Made by a program: the position numbers and the translations under genes. A stretch of 64,000 bases of DNA from Nostoc sp. CHAB 5834 (GTDB taxonomy: Bacteria; Cyanobacteriota; Cyanobacteriia; Cyanobacteriales; Nostocaceae). The stretch lies in contig JAIVFU010000016.1 in the NCBI GenBank assembly GCA_020829485.1, positions 42,997-106,996 of the forward strand. The letters are read 5' to 3'. Below, in pieces: positions 8,719 to 17,935 of this stretch. Numbering within the stretch: the stretch's first letter is position 1; every line of letters starts with the position of its first letter. Under the pieces are notes generated by a model. It was given only the letters and a program-made list of their open reading frames with translations, was not told the DNA's origin and ran no database searches.

Positions 8719-11145
8719 TTGAACCGAGCAAACTCCAGCCTATCAGCATCTAACAGAGAAAGTCATCCCTCACGAAATTTACTAATTCGATTTATTCTTG
8801 GCGGCACTACTCTTATAGTCAGTATTTCTGCTTATTGTAGCTATCAAGCCACTAGAAATATGATGCTCAAAGATTTGAGACAGAGCGCTTTTTTAGAGGT
8901 ACAGAAAGGGGGTGCTGAAATTGAGGAGTGGTTACACGTTCGCCAAGTAGAGGTACAAACCCTGGCGAATACTTCAACTGTACGTTCCTTAAACTGGTCT
9001 GTGGCAGAACCTTATTTAAAGGCAGAAGTTAAGCGGATCAATGAATTTTTCTTTTTCCAAATAGCTACCCCAGATGGTTCATATTTCACTACAAAAGTTG
9101 GTCGATCAAATAAAAATGTTCAGGATCGAGACTACTTTCAAAAAGCAATGGCAGGAAAGAGCAACATTTCTGATCCCTTGATTAGCCGTTCTACAGGAAT
9201 TCCTTTAATTGCGATCGCCACCCCGATTTGGTCAAATTCTGCTAGCAGTAGTTCACCGATAGGGGTCTTTCAGGGCAATGTGAGAGTCGATCATATTGCT
9301 GAGGTTGTCAACTCCCTGCGCTACGGCACAAACAGCTATGCTTTTGCTCTCAATTCCCAAGGACAAGCGATCGTCCATCCTAACTCAACGTTAATGTCAA
9401 CCGTAGAAAAACCTGCACTCAGCCTGCTGAAAATAGGCGATCGCAATTTAAATGCGATCGCGCAGCAGATGGTAAACAAACAACAGGGAATTGAGTTAAT
9501 GGAAATTGACGGCACTAAAAAGTATGTAGCTTATCTGCCGTTACAAGCTGCTAATTGGTCTGTGGCTTTGGTGATTCCCCGCCAAAATATTGAATCTCGA
9601 TTGCAATTCCTCGATTTAATCGCCTTAATTGTCGGTGGATTGACAGTCACCATGATCACCGTTTTATGGCAGGTGCAAGCATTTGAACAACGTGAACTTA
9701 AAAAATCTAAAACTGCGGCTGATACAGCCAACCATGCTAAAAGCGAATTTTTAGCCAACATGAGTCATGAACTACGAACGCCCTTGAATGGCATTCTCGG
9801 TTGTGCCCAAATTTTGCTGCGTTCCCCAGCTTTACCTAATCAAGAGCAATACCACGTCAATATTATTGAACAATGTGGCTCTCATTTGCTGACTTTAATT
9901 AATGACATTTTAGATCTATCCAAAATTGAAGCAAAAAAGCTAGAACTGCATTCAGATGATGTGCATTTACCTTCTTTTCTGCAAGGAATGGTGGAAATAT
10001 GCCAGATTCGGGCAAAACAAAAAGGCATTTTGTTTGTTTATAAACCCCCGATAAACTTACCTACAGGGGTTCATGTTGATGTCAAAAGATTACGTCAGGT
10101 GCTATTGAATCTGCTGGGAAATGCCATCAAATTTACAGATGAAGGTCAGGTTACTTTCAATATTGAAGTAATCGATCAACCTCCCAGCGATCGCCAGAAA
10201 TATCGCCTTCGCTGTACCGTAGAAGATACAGGAATTGGTATAACTTCCGCAGAATTGAGCAAAATTTTCTTGCCATTTGAACAAGTGGGTGATAAAAAGC
10301 GCCAAGCTGAAGGTACTGGGCTGGGTTTAGCTATTACTCGGCAGTTAGTACAGATGATGGGTAGCGATATTCATGTTAAGAGTCAGATCGGTCAAGGGAG
10401 TAGCTTCTGGTTTGAGTTGGAGATTCCTGAAGCGGCTGACTGGGTACAATCTGCGATCGCTTCATCAGAGAAACAAATCATTGGCTTTGAGGGTGGCCCC
10501 TACACCATCCTGATGGTTGACGATCGCTGGGAGAATCGCACAGTGATTACAAACTTACTGCAACCATTGGGTTTTAATGTAGTTGAAGCCAACAACGGTA
10601 AAGAAGGTTTAGAAATAGCGATCGCTCTCAAGCCAGACTTAATCATCACAGATTTGCTGATGCCAGAAATGGATGGGTTTGAATTAATTAAACATCTGCG
10701 TCACACTCCAGAAATTCAAAATGTCAAGATTATCGTTTCTTCCGCTAGTGTCTTTGAAGCCGACCAACATCGCAGTCTGCAAGCTGGAGGTAACGCTTTT
10801 TTAAGCAAACCCATACATATAGATGAATTATTGCATCAACTAGAACAATATTTAAATTTGGTATGGATTTACAAGCAATCTCAGCCTGATGGAGAAAAAG
10901 CCAAAGCAGCAACAGCAAATAGCCAATCGCCTCAATTAACCCCTCCTTCCCCCCAAGTTTTGCAGGAACTAGTCACCTTAGCCAGTAAAGGTAACTTCAA
11001 TGCCATTCTCAAGTGGGCCGATCAACTGGAGGAAACAGACATAACCTTCGCGCCATTTGCTAACGAACTACGACAACTAGCAAGGCAATTTGATGAAGAT
11101 TTAATTCTCAATTTCTTGACTCAATATGCAATAGAAACAGTATGA
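8719..11145 (+). CDS. Membrane-bound hybrid histidine kinase with dCache-like sensor
   Basis: 808 residues from a TTG start at 8719, chosen because AAGGAG lies 7 bases upstream and no ATG fits the conserved N-terminus. A first transmembrane helix (about 22-42) and a second (about 294-316) bracket a roughly 250-residue extracytoplasmic dCache-like domain with the typical GRSNKNVQDRDYFQKAM motif. HisKA follows (MSHELRTPLNGILG, near 350), then the ATPase N-box (LLGNAIKFTDEG, near 467) with a GTGLGLAI loop, and a receiver with its aspartate in ITDLLMPEMDG near 644. It overlaps the next kinase gene by 4 nt (ATGA), so the two are probably co-translated and act in one phosphorelay. It likely senses a small extracellular molecule. 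Confidence 0.92.
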   Translation: MNRANSSLSASNRESHPSRNLLIRFILGGTTLIVSISAYCSYQATRNMMLKDLRQSAFLEVQKGGAEIEEWLHVRQVEVQTLANTSTVRSLNWSVAEPYLKAEVKRINEFFFFQIATPDGSYFTTKVGRSNKNVQDRDYFQKAMAGKSNISDPLISRSTGIPLIAIATPIWSNSASSSSPIGVFQGNVRVDHIAEVVNSLRYGTNSYAFALNSQGQAIVHPNSTLMSTVEKPALSLLKIGDRNLNAIAQQMVNKQQGIELMEIDGTKKYVAYLPLQAANWSVALVIPRQNIESRLQFLDLIALIVGGLTVTMITVLWQVQAFEQRELKKSKTAADTANHAKSEFLANMSHELRTPLNGILGCAQILLRSPALPNQEQYHVNIIEQCGSHLLTLINDILDLSKIEAKKLELHSDDVHLPSFLQGMVEICQIRAKQKGILFVYKPPINLPTGVHVDVKRLRQVLLNLLGNAIKFTDEGQVTFNIEVIDQPPSDRQKYRLRCTVEDTGIGITSAELSKIFLPFEQVGDKKRQAEGTGLGLAITRQLVQMMGSDIHVKSQIGQGSSFWFELEIPEAADWVQSAIASSEKQIIGFEGGPYTILMVDDRWENRTVITNLLQPLGFNVVEANNGKEGLEIAIALKPDLIITDLLMPEMDGFELIKHLRHTPEIQNVKIIVSSASVFEADQHRSLQAGGNAFLSKPIHIDELLHQLEQYLNLVWIYKQSQPDGEKAKAATANSQSPQLTPPSPQVLQELVTLASKGNFNAILKWADQLEETDITFAPFANELRQLARQFDEDLILNFLTQYAIETV

Positions 11146-12437
11146 AAACTACTATTGAAAACCAGAATAATTCTATCAATTCCGCTCCTTCCAAAGGAAT
11201 TGTTTTAGTCGTTGACGATAACCCTGCCAATTTACAAGTTTTATCCAGCTTTTTGGATCAGTCTAGCTTTGAAGTTTGGGCAGCACGCAGTGGTGAAAAA
11301 GCCCTTCAGCGATTAGAAAATGATGATTTACCTGATTTAATCTTGCTGGATGTAATGATGCCCGGTATAGATGGTTTTGAAACCTGTAAACAGCTAAAAA
11401 GCAATCCTCGTGTCCAAGATATTCCGGTCATTTTTATGACAGCCCTCTCAGGAACTGCTGATAAAATCAAAGGTTTGCAATTGGGAGCCGTAGACTACAT
11501 TACCAAACCTTTTCAGCATGAAGAAGTCTTAGTACGGATCGAAAATCACCTAAAGCTGAGAAATTTGACGAAAACCTTAATCGCTAAAAACGCCGAATTG
11601 CAACAGACTCAAACTCAACTGATTCAAGCAGAAAAGGTAGCAGCTTTAGGTCAAATCACAGCAGGAATTGCTCATGAAGTTAATAATCCCATCAATTTTA
11701 TAACTGGCAACTTAAATTTTGTTGAACAGTATGTACAGGAGGTAGTTAGTTTACTGTATCTCTATCAAAAACATCTGCCCGATCCACCAGAGGAAATTAA
11801 AACCGCCATTAAAAAAAGCGATCTAAATTTTTTGTTAGATGATTTATCTAAAATTATTCAATCCATGCAAGTTGGTACAGATCGCGTTACAGAAATTGTG
11901 TCGTATTTAAACAATTTTTCACGACACAGGGAAACGGGTAAAAAACTAGCTAACTTGCATGAAGGGTTAGAAAGTACATTACTAATTCTCGGACATCGGT
12001 TTAAATATAATGCTCATCAACCAACGATAAAATTAGTCAAAGAGTATGGAAGCTTACCACTTGTTGAGTGTTTTCCTGGGGAAATTAATCAGGTTTTTAT
12101 GAATTTAATTTGTAATGCAATCGATGCAATTGAAGAAAAATATAAAAATAAAGATATTGAGACAATTTATCAAAATACTGGAGTTATTAAAATTAAAACT
12201 GAGACAATTGGAGAGAAAGTTATTTTAAGAATTGCCGACAATGGTTCAGGTATAAGTAAAGCAGATGCAACAAAAATATATGATGCTTTTTACACAACAA
12301 AACCTGTCGGTAAAGGAACAGGGCTTGGTCTATCTATTGCTTATCAAATTGTCGTGAATAATCATCACGGCAAGCTCACATACGATTCCAAGCCAGGTGA
12401 AGGCATAGAGTTTATCATTGAACTACCCATCCGATAA
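11142..12437 (+). CDS. Receiver-histidine kinase fusion (response regulator with kinase output)
   Basis: 431 residues. An N-terminal receiver (VLVVDDNPANLQVL; acceptor aspartate in LLDVMMPGIDGFE near residue 70) is followed by a coiled coil (about 135-165). The kinase core has the phosphoacceptor GIAHEVNNPINFI near 176, N-box NLICNAIDAIEE near 322 and GTGLGLSIAYQIV. This receiver-first layout is common in cyanobacteria. The ATG overlaps the stop of the preceding membrane hybrid kinase (ATGA), which suggests that the upstream kinase or its receiver passes phosphate to this protein. It has no DNA-binding output, so a further partner is needed. Confidence 0.92.
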   Translation: MKTTIENQNNSINSAPSKGIVLVVDDNPANLQVLSSFLDQSSFEVWAARSGEKALQRLENDDLPDLILLDVMMPGIDGFETCKQLKSNPRVQDIPVIFMTALSGTADKIKGLQLGAVDYITKPFQHEEVLVRIENHLKLRNLTKTLIAKNAELQQTQTQLIQAEKVAALGQITAGIAHEVNNPINFITGNLNFVEQYVQEVVSLLYLYQKHLPDPPEEIKTAIKKSDLNFLLDDLSKIIQSMQVGTDRVTEIVSYLNNFSRHRETGKKLANLHEGLESTLLILGHRFKYNAHQPTIKLVKEYGSLPLVECFPGEINQVFMNLICNAIDAIEEKYKNKDIETIYQNTGVIKIKTETIGEKVILRIADNGSGISKADATKIYDAFYTTKPVGKGTGLGLSIAYQIVVNNHHGKLTYDSKPGEGIEFIIELPIR

Positions 12438-12474
12438 ATAAGAATTTGCAAACCAAATAAAAGAAACACGGAGG

Positions 12475-12492
12475 GGCACAATATATTGTGCC
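12475..12492. terminator. Palindrome between convergent genes, possible bidirectional terminator
   Basis: GGCACAATATATTGTGCC is a perfect 18-bp palindrome in the 54-bp gap between two convergent genes, ending at the last base of the minus-strand gene. There is no strong T-tract on either side, so a termination role is inferred from position only. Confidence 0.35.
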
Positions 12493-14210
12493 TATACTCG
12501 CATTTTAAAATTGTTATATAGGACTAGTATTGAATTTTTTATTTTTGCAGAAGCTACCCTTTGATTGTCAGCCAGTAGGCGTTGTTTTTGAGTATACTCA
12601 TTCAATTTGACTTGAGCTTGAGCATAAACTAGAGTATCGTTGGGAATATTTCGGAGAAATTTTACAGCCTGATCAAAATTACCAACAAATGCGTTCTTAT
12701 AGGCTTTCTGTAAAAAGTAAGCTGCTCTGATCTGCCGCTTTCGATTGTACTCAGCCAACTTGTCTTGAACTAAAGCACCCGCACGACTTTCTTTAGGAAT
12801 TTGCCGCAGATATTGTAATGCAGTAGAAAAATCTTTTGTCTCGGCACTTTCGTAAGCTTTGGCTAATAAATCTTGCGTCTGTGCTTCAATGTTGATGGAT
12901 GCTTGCTGAACTAGTTTATTTGTTTTAGATTGCCAATATAAAATATTTGGAATTTTAGCAACAGCATGAAGAACATCTGACCATCGGCTATCATGGAAAG
13001 CTGTTTGAGCTATTTGGTATTGCTGTGCAGCTACTTGCCATTGCTCTTGCCATTCCTCAATTGTAGCTTGCGCTTCTGGATAAACATTGCTGTGAGAGGG
13101 AATTGATTTAGCAAGTGCGATCGCTTCTTCTAAATCTCCTGCTTGATATTCTTTTGTGGCTTGAGATAAAGTTTCTGTTTCTGAGTATGCAGGTGCGGCA
13201 TTAATTAAAGAATATACACCAAATCCCATCAATAAAGAATTAGCCGCCAGTCCTACTTTCATTCCTGTTAATAACGGAGATGATTTCCCAGATGTAGGAT
13301 TATCATTTTCAATCGCCGCCTCTATAAAAAAATGATCATCTGCTTCTAATATTTCTGGTGGCTGCTCCCATATTATTTGTTTGAGTACCCGCAGCACCTC
13401 ACCCGTAGACTGGAAGCGGTTTTGATAATCGTAGCGGATCATTTGGCTGAGAACAGCAGCTAGATAATCGTTAACTGGCGTGTTTTCAGAACGCCAAACA
13501 ATTTCATTAGTAGAAGGATCAGCTTTTAATTGTAGTGGTTCTAACCCAGTTAAAGCCTCGATGGCAATCATACCCAAAGCATAAATATCACTGTTGGGCT
13601 GTGTTTGACCAATAAATTGCTCTGGCGGTATATACCCTAATGAAGTGACGGGAATTCTATAAATGGGCAATTCCGCACCTATGCCAAAATCGATAGACTG
13701 GATTGAGCCAAAGTCAATCAGAACTAACTTACCATCGCTATTACGTCTGATCAAGTTTTCCGGTTTGATATCACAATGAATCACGCCTTGAGAGTGAACA
13801 AATTCCAGAATACCTAAGACATCTATCAGAAATTCTACAACTTCGCTTTCACTCCACAGACACCCCCACTGTTGAGCAATGGGTAATTCCGCAGCCAGCG
13901 CATGTCCTTCAATCTGCTCTTGGACTAAATAAAATCGCTCGTTTTCTTCAAAGCAGGCGATAAATTCAGGAATTTGATGATGGCTACCCAAAAGCTTGAG
14001 GGTTTGGGTTTCAGTTAGAAACAGTAACCTCAGCATCTCCAAGTAACCGGGTTCGGAACTGCTAACTTTAATCTGCTTAACAACGCATTTGGGATTCTCT
14101 GGATAATCTACGTCTACAGCTATGTATGTTTGTCCAAACACCCCTGCACTCAGGCTTTGGATAATTTTGTAACGCCCTTGTAGTAATTTACCGATTATGT
14201 GGTAAGTCAT
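12492..14210 (-). CDS. Ser/Thr protein kinase with one transmembrane helix and helical C-terminal region
   Basis: 572 residues. The kinase domain (about 1-285) has a glycine loop SAGVFGQTY, the lysine in CVVKQIKV near 40, a catalytic loop IHCDIKPEN near 142 and DFG near 166. The HRD arginine is replaced by Cys, making this a non-RD kinase, which in studied families often means no activation-loop phosphorylation is required. A transmembrane helix lies at about 318-336 (VGLAANSLLMGFGVYSLI). The rest is a helical repeat region with recurring LAKAYESAETKDFSTALQYL-like units, which resemble TPR. It is convergent with the two-kinase operon. Start ATG is at 14208-14210. Confidence 0.92.
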   Translation of the reverse strand: MTYHIIGKLLQGRYKIIQSLSAGVFGQTYIAVDVDYPENPKCVVKQIKVSSSEPGYLEMLRLLFLTETQTLKLLGSHHQIPEFIACFEENERFYLVQEQIEGHALAAELPIAQQWGCLWSESEVVEFLIDVLGILEFVHSQGVIHCDIKPENLIRRNSDGKLVLIDFGSIQSIDFGIGAELPIYRIPVTSLGYIPPEQFIGQTQPNSDIYALGMIAIEALTGLEPLQLKADPSTNEIVWRSENTPVNDYLAAVLSQMIRYDYQNRFQSTGEVLRVLKQIIWEQPPEILEADDHFFIEAAIENDNPTSGKSSPLLTGMKVGLAANSLLMGFGVYSLINAAPAYSETETLSQATKEYQAGDLEEAIALAKSIPSHSNVYPEAQATIEEWQEQWQVAAQQYQIAQTAFHDSRWSDVLHAVAKIPNILYWQSKTNKLVQQASINIEAQTQDLLAKAYESAETKDFSTALQYLRQIPKESRAGALVQDKLAEYNRKRQIRAAYFLQKAYKNAFVGNFDQAVKFLRNIPNDTLVYAQAQVKLNEYTQKQRLLADNQRVASAKIKNSILVLYNNFKMRV

Positions 14211-14382
14211 GACCTGGTTACTCAGTAAGTCTTTTTAATTAGTTTTTCTGACTTTTCCTCCTGTTTCCGGAATGTTTTAGAAATAAATAAACAGAATTTT
14301 GATACCTTAAATGCAAGTTTAATTTTTAAGTATTTTTGCGTAATGAAATATAATTTTTTATTAAAATTCGCATCTTTTATGT

Positions 14383-14480
14383 CAATACGGTTCAGTTAAC
14401 GCTAAGACTCTTTATCAAAGTCATTTTTTTTAACAACGAACCACAGAGGGAAGAAAAAAATGCTTAACTGAACTGTATTG
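14383..14480. mobile_element. CAATACGG-family MITE with perfect 10-bp target duplication
   Basis: 98 bp. Ends CAATACGGTTCAGTTAA and TTAACTGAACTGTATTG are inverted with one mismatch over 17 bp. The 10-mer TCTTTTATGT is repeated exactly on both sides (14373-14382 and 14481-14490). The interior is only about 64 bp, AT-rich and non-coding. The rest of the 14211-14669 gap is AT-rich; I see no gene in it. Confidence 0.85.
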
Positions 14481-14669
14481 TCTTTTATGTCATTGACTAT
14501 TTTCGATGAAATTCAAGCAAAGGTGTCTGATGTGCAACCTGAGTTACCCTTGAGTTATGAACAAATAAGTGTTAAAAGCTAGTATTTATGGTAAGATTTA
14601 TAATTTTTATTATATGTAGAAAACACCACTAGATTCGTTAGTAATTTCCCAAAAATAAATATTGCCTTC

Positions 14670-16217
14670 CTATGTTTCCGTATCTTCCTCAACCACCTCA
14701 ACTTTATCTTGTAACGGCTTTACTACCCGTGCGATCGCTTCTTGAATAAAAGCTTTAATAAATTCATCTCTGCGATTAATTTGAAACTGTCGCTGCACAA
14801 CTTCTGTCATTCCACCATCACCCCAATCTTGGTCATGACGAAAATATTCAATAAAACTTTTACCAGCAATTCGCGTTAAATAAGCTGCTGTCACGCCTTG
14901 AATTGCTCTACCAATAATAAAGGTGGCAACATTGAGTTGCAAAGCTGTAGATAATAATTGAATCGCTCCTTTAACAATGCCTAAACTAGCAATCGTTTTC
15001 GCTAAAGAAAGGGCTAACTCTCGTCCCCGTTCCATATTCAATTCACAGCCGTAGACTCTGCCAATTTCCACAACCATTTGAGCATTAACAGCAGCTGTCG
15101 CTAGTAAATCTACCACTGGTATCGGCGTAACTGATACTACACCAGCACCAATCCACTGAAAGCGTTCTACAATTTTGTCAGCTTGACGGCGACGCTGGCC
15201 ATCGATGAGTTTTCGCGCTTCGTCTCCCAATCGCAGAGATTGTAAAAGAATGTTATCCGCTACCAAATCTTCACCCTCAGCCCGTAAAACAGCAGCCGTG
15301 CGCCGCAGCAAAGGAACAATATCGGGTTCCGGCTGGAAGGTTTCGCCAGTTTCTAATTGTGCAGGTTGGGGATTAGCAGCGATCGCTACCACATCATTAG
15401 TAGCAATAAATCCCCGTACCCGTTGACGCAATCTTGCAAGGATGGATTCTTTATCTTCATCTGTATATAAATCAGTTTTGTTGAGAACTAAGAGCGAACG
15501 CTTGCCAATTTCTGCTAATCCCCGCAATGGCTCATATTCTGAGCGCCGTAAGTCATTATCTACCACAAATAACAGTAAATCGGCTTCTGTCGCCAGTTCT
15601 CGCGCCATTTGTTCCCGTTCCGTTCCCGCTACCCCCGCTTCTAAAATCCCTGGCGTATCCGTAATTAAAATCTTGCGTTCTAATCCCTTCAACCGCAGAC
15701 AATAAGTTTCTCCCACCTGGGTTGTACCCATCGGTGCATCCACTTGACCCACCATGCGTCCCATAATCGCATTAACTAGGGAAGTTTTGCCAGCGCTTCC
15801 CGTACCAAATACTACTACTTGAATTTCACCCCGTGCTAAGTTTGCTTCAATCTCCCGCGATTTACTTAATAAAGCTTGGCGTGCTACTTCATCTTGAATT
15901 TGCCCTACCTGTTGGCGCACAGCTTGGAGAGTTGTAGAAGCAGCATCAGATTTGCCAGCAGGAATTTGCGCCGCAGTTACTCGCTTCGGATTGCGGCGCG
16001 ATCGCTTTTCCCCAGATTGAATCACCAATACATAGTAGACAAAAGCAGCAACCAACGCTCCAATGAGGACAATCAGCAACAACAGCAGCAAATTGCCTAG
16101 CAACGGCGAATAGGACAATTGCCAATAGAGGCGCGATAGGGAATCAATTAGCCATAGGGCTAGCCCCAAAATGACGATCAGACCAACAATCAGCGTTACT
16201 ATGCGTGGCAGAGGCAT
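14670..16217 (-). CDS. Membrane GTPase with C-terminal DUF697 domain
   Basis: 515 residues. Two N-terminal hydrophobic helices (about 5-28 and 40-67) anchor an Era/Obg-like G domain: Walker A FGTGSAGKTSLVNAIMG near 139, switch II DTPGILEAG near 187, and the base-specific NKTD near 246. The C-terminal third (about 330-480) fits the DUF697 helical membrane-associated domain (WIGAGVVSVTPIPVVDLLA). Homologues are widespread in cyanobacteria; their role is not established, but membrane stress or envelope maintenance is plausible. Start ATG is at 16215-16217. No partner gene is adjacent. Confidence 0.9.
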   Translation of the reverse strand: MPLPRIVTLIVGLIVILGLALWLIDSLSRLYWQLSYSPLLGNLLLLLLIVLIGALVAAFVYYVLVIQSGEKRSRRNPKRVTAAQIPAGKSDAASTTLQAVRQQVGQIQDEVARQALLSKSREIEANLARGEIQVVVFGTGSAGKTSLVNAIMGRMVGQVDAPMGTTQVGETYCLRLKGLERKILITDTPGILEAGVAGTEREQMARELATEADLLLFVVDNDLRRSEYEPLRGLAEIGKRSLLVLNKTDLYTDEDKESILARLRQRVRGFIATNDVVAIAANPQPAQLETGETFQPEPDIVPLLRRTAAVLRAEGEDLVADNILLQSLRLGDEARKLIDGQRRRQADKIVERFQWIGAGVVSVTPIPVVDLLATAAVNAQMVVEIGRVYGCELNMERGRELALSLAKTIASLGIVKGAIQLLSTALQLNVATFIIGRAIQGVTAAYLTRIAGKSFIEYFRHDQDWGDGGMTEVVQRQFQINRRDEFIKAFIQEAIARVVKPLQDKVEVVEEDTET

Positions 16218-16349
16218 GGTTGGGAAAGATTAGTGGATATTCAGTAGGTAGATGCTTCTGATCTTAATAGTTTCAGTCTTTTTTACCAGAGTAGTAAGAA
16301 GCAGCTTTTGATTCAACCAACAACGCTCATCTGCTTGACTAACAAAATT

Positions 16350-16483
16350 AGGACTTACGCAATAACTCTCTGAAACTCTCATTCCTTTGTGACAGCAGTC
16401 GCTCATGGGGGAAACCCCCAAGACCGCGCTGCCTCTCCTTTGCGCCTTTGCGGTTCGTTTTTCCATTATTTTGCGTAAGTCCT
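16350..16483. mobile_element. AGGACTTACGCAA-family MITE-like element
   Basis: Perfect 13-bp inverted ends AGGACTTACGCAA (16350-16362) and TTGCGTAAGTCCT (16471-16483). Relatives are at 44522-44611, 42348-42542 and, with changed ends, at 33340-33448 and 42010-42326. The interior contains a GGGGGAAACCCCC hairpin. Flanks share AAAATT but not flush with the ends. Confidence 0.6.
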
Positions 16484-16570
16484 GAAAATTTTAAATCTCG
16501 CACTGCGTTTCTATCCCGCCTTGGAATGAATTCCGAGTCTCATAGTTGAAGTCCACGCTTAGTGGACTAA

Positions 16571-16690
16571 GGCACTGACAAATAAAAAAATATACAACTA
16601 TTTATTGTGGGGTGGGCGACAAGCCGATAGTCAAAGGCGCTCATGTTGCCCACACCACAAGATTGGATAATTTATTTCTTGGAAGTCCCT
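16571..16690. repeat. AAATAAA/TTTATTT inverted-repeat element, copy 1
   Basis: 120 bp starting GGCACTGACAAATAAAA and ending TTTATTTCTTGGAAGTCCCT, nearly identical to 21711-21836. The centre carries GTGGGGTGGGCGAC and its partial complement. It splits a larger repeat with arms AGTCCACGCTTAGTGGACT and AGTCCACTTGAGTGGACT. A right-end fragment recurs at about 17016-17038. Confidence 0.6.
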
Positions 16691-17061
16691 AAACAAGCAA
16701 TTCAGTCCACTTGAGTGGACTTTCGCTATCAGCCCAGAACTGAAGTTCTGGGCGAGATGTCGTTCAGAAGACAGATACTTCTAATCTTCATAATTTCAGT
16801 ATTTTTCACCAGGGTAGAAAAAGCCCTTTTTGATAAACTGAGAGCGCATTTTGTATCAAATGTGTTCTCACTTGCGGCTGGATTTCTTGTTTTTGATGAA
16901 AAACCGCCTACTAAAGAAACTCCAAAAAATAAATTATTCCACTTAATGTCGTTGACGGTTCACGAGTTTTCAGTCAACAGTCAACAGTCAACAGTGAACA
17001 ATAGCAATGGAATATTTTTTTACTTGGAAGTCCCTAAAAACATTCAACAGCGAGTTATACC

Positions 17062-17667
17062 ATGACTGCAACACCTAAATTAAGATACTTTAACTGGGTT
17101 CAACAAAAATTCCCCCAGCTTAGTATTCAGCAAAAAATTTTTTGTGGGTACGGACTGGCTTTGGGAGTTGCAGTTTTGAGAACAACGGTAGGGTTAGTAA
17201 TAGGCGATCGCTATTTCCAACAAGCTAGACAACAGATGAGCTTGGCAGATGAAGAGGGAAGCTTGTTAAGTAGTTTGCAAGGACAACTGTTGGCAATACA
17301 GAGCCACCAGCAAGAAATACTGCCTTTTTTGCAGCAGCCGCAAGCGTTGCAAAGGGGAATTTCTGGTTTTAAAAGCGATCTAGCGGATGCGGAAACGTTG
17401 CTTTCTCAGGTACAGGAATTTAGTCAAACTAGTTCGCAAGAGGATTTACAGGCTCTGCTCACAAAGCATAACAGCACGATAACCGGATATTTTGAACAAC
17501 TCAGATCGCTGATTCGGCAAATTTTGCCATTAACTTCACAGCCAGAGGGAGCTATAAAAGCACAGCAAATTGTGGTAGAAAAACATCACGGTAAAATTAC
17601 TTGCCAATCTGAGTTAAATCGAGGTACAGAGTTTGTCTTGGCTCTGCCTAAAGCAGGTATCCCTTAA
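17062..17667 (+). pseudogene. Internally deleted histidine kinase remnant (sensor N-terminus joined to ATPase tail)
   Basis: The 201-residue frame starts like a membrane sensor kinase: a basic head, the segment YGLALGVAVLRTTVGLVIG as transmembrane helix, then a helical sensor region to about residue 165. It ends with AQQIVVEKHHGKITCQSEL, then RGTEFVLALP, the last 30 residues of a histidine-kinase ATPase domain. HisKA, N-box, G1 and most of G2 are missing, so it cannot be a kinase. The simplest reading is a single in-frame deletion of about 250 or more codons near position 17560. It may still be translated as a membrane stub. Confidence 0.7.
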
Positions 17668-17739
17668 TCGATTTATCATCCTTAAGCTAGTAGCTTTTAA
17701 AATTTTATTCGTTCACTATAAAGCTCGCGTGTTCTAATT

Positions 17740-17880
17740 TAAGTAGAGCGGCGTGAATAATTCAAGGTTTGTAGTAAGGACTTTAGTCCTAATTTGAGGG
17801 CTGAAGCCCTCACTACGAACTCATCTCAAGATTTTTTACATTACTTAATCTACTTTGATTTATTCTCGCCTACTTACTTA
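17740..17880. mobile_element. GGCGTGAATAATTCAA-family MITE-like element, copy 1
   Basis: Ends TAAGTAGAGCGGCGTGAATA (from 17740) and the approximate complement TATTCTCGCCTACTTACTTA (to 17880) are inverted with mismatches. The centre holds a strong hairpin, GTAGTAAGGACTTTAGTCCT...AGGGCTGAAGCCCTCACTAC. A second copy is at 38851-38996. Confidence 0.55.
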
Positions 17881-17935
17881 TTAGTGGAATTACGCCAGTT
17901 TTGGCAACTTTTTTGAGAACAAAGAGAGAAAACTT

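Larger units (their letters stand above)
16246..16833. repeat. Repeat-filled intergenic block bounded by diverged direct repeats
   Basis: Two roughly 67-bp sequences, 16246-16312 and 16766-16833, are similar in the same orientation (GATGCTTCTGATCTTAATAG against GATACTTCTAATCTTCATAA). Between them lie an AGGACTTACGCAA element (16350-16483), an AAATAAA element (16571-16690) inserted within a larger inverted repeat of AGTCCAC/GTGGACT type (about 16505-16750), and a GGGGGAAACCCCC hairpin. I find no gene in 16218-17061. Confidence 0.45.

Noticed and set aside
16230..16466. Open frame of about 78 codons on the minus strand
   Set aside because: It is composed of an inverted-repeat element and hairpin sequence (AGGACTTACGCAA family); the start (EKRTAKAQRR) is translated repeat DNA seen elsewhere.
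16715..17065. Open frame of 116 codons on the plus strand
   Set aside because: Runs through several dispersed repeats including a CAGTCAA heptamer tract; no conserved protein features.
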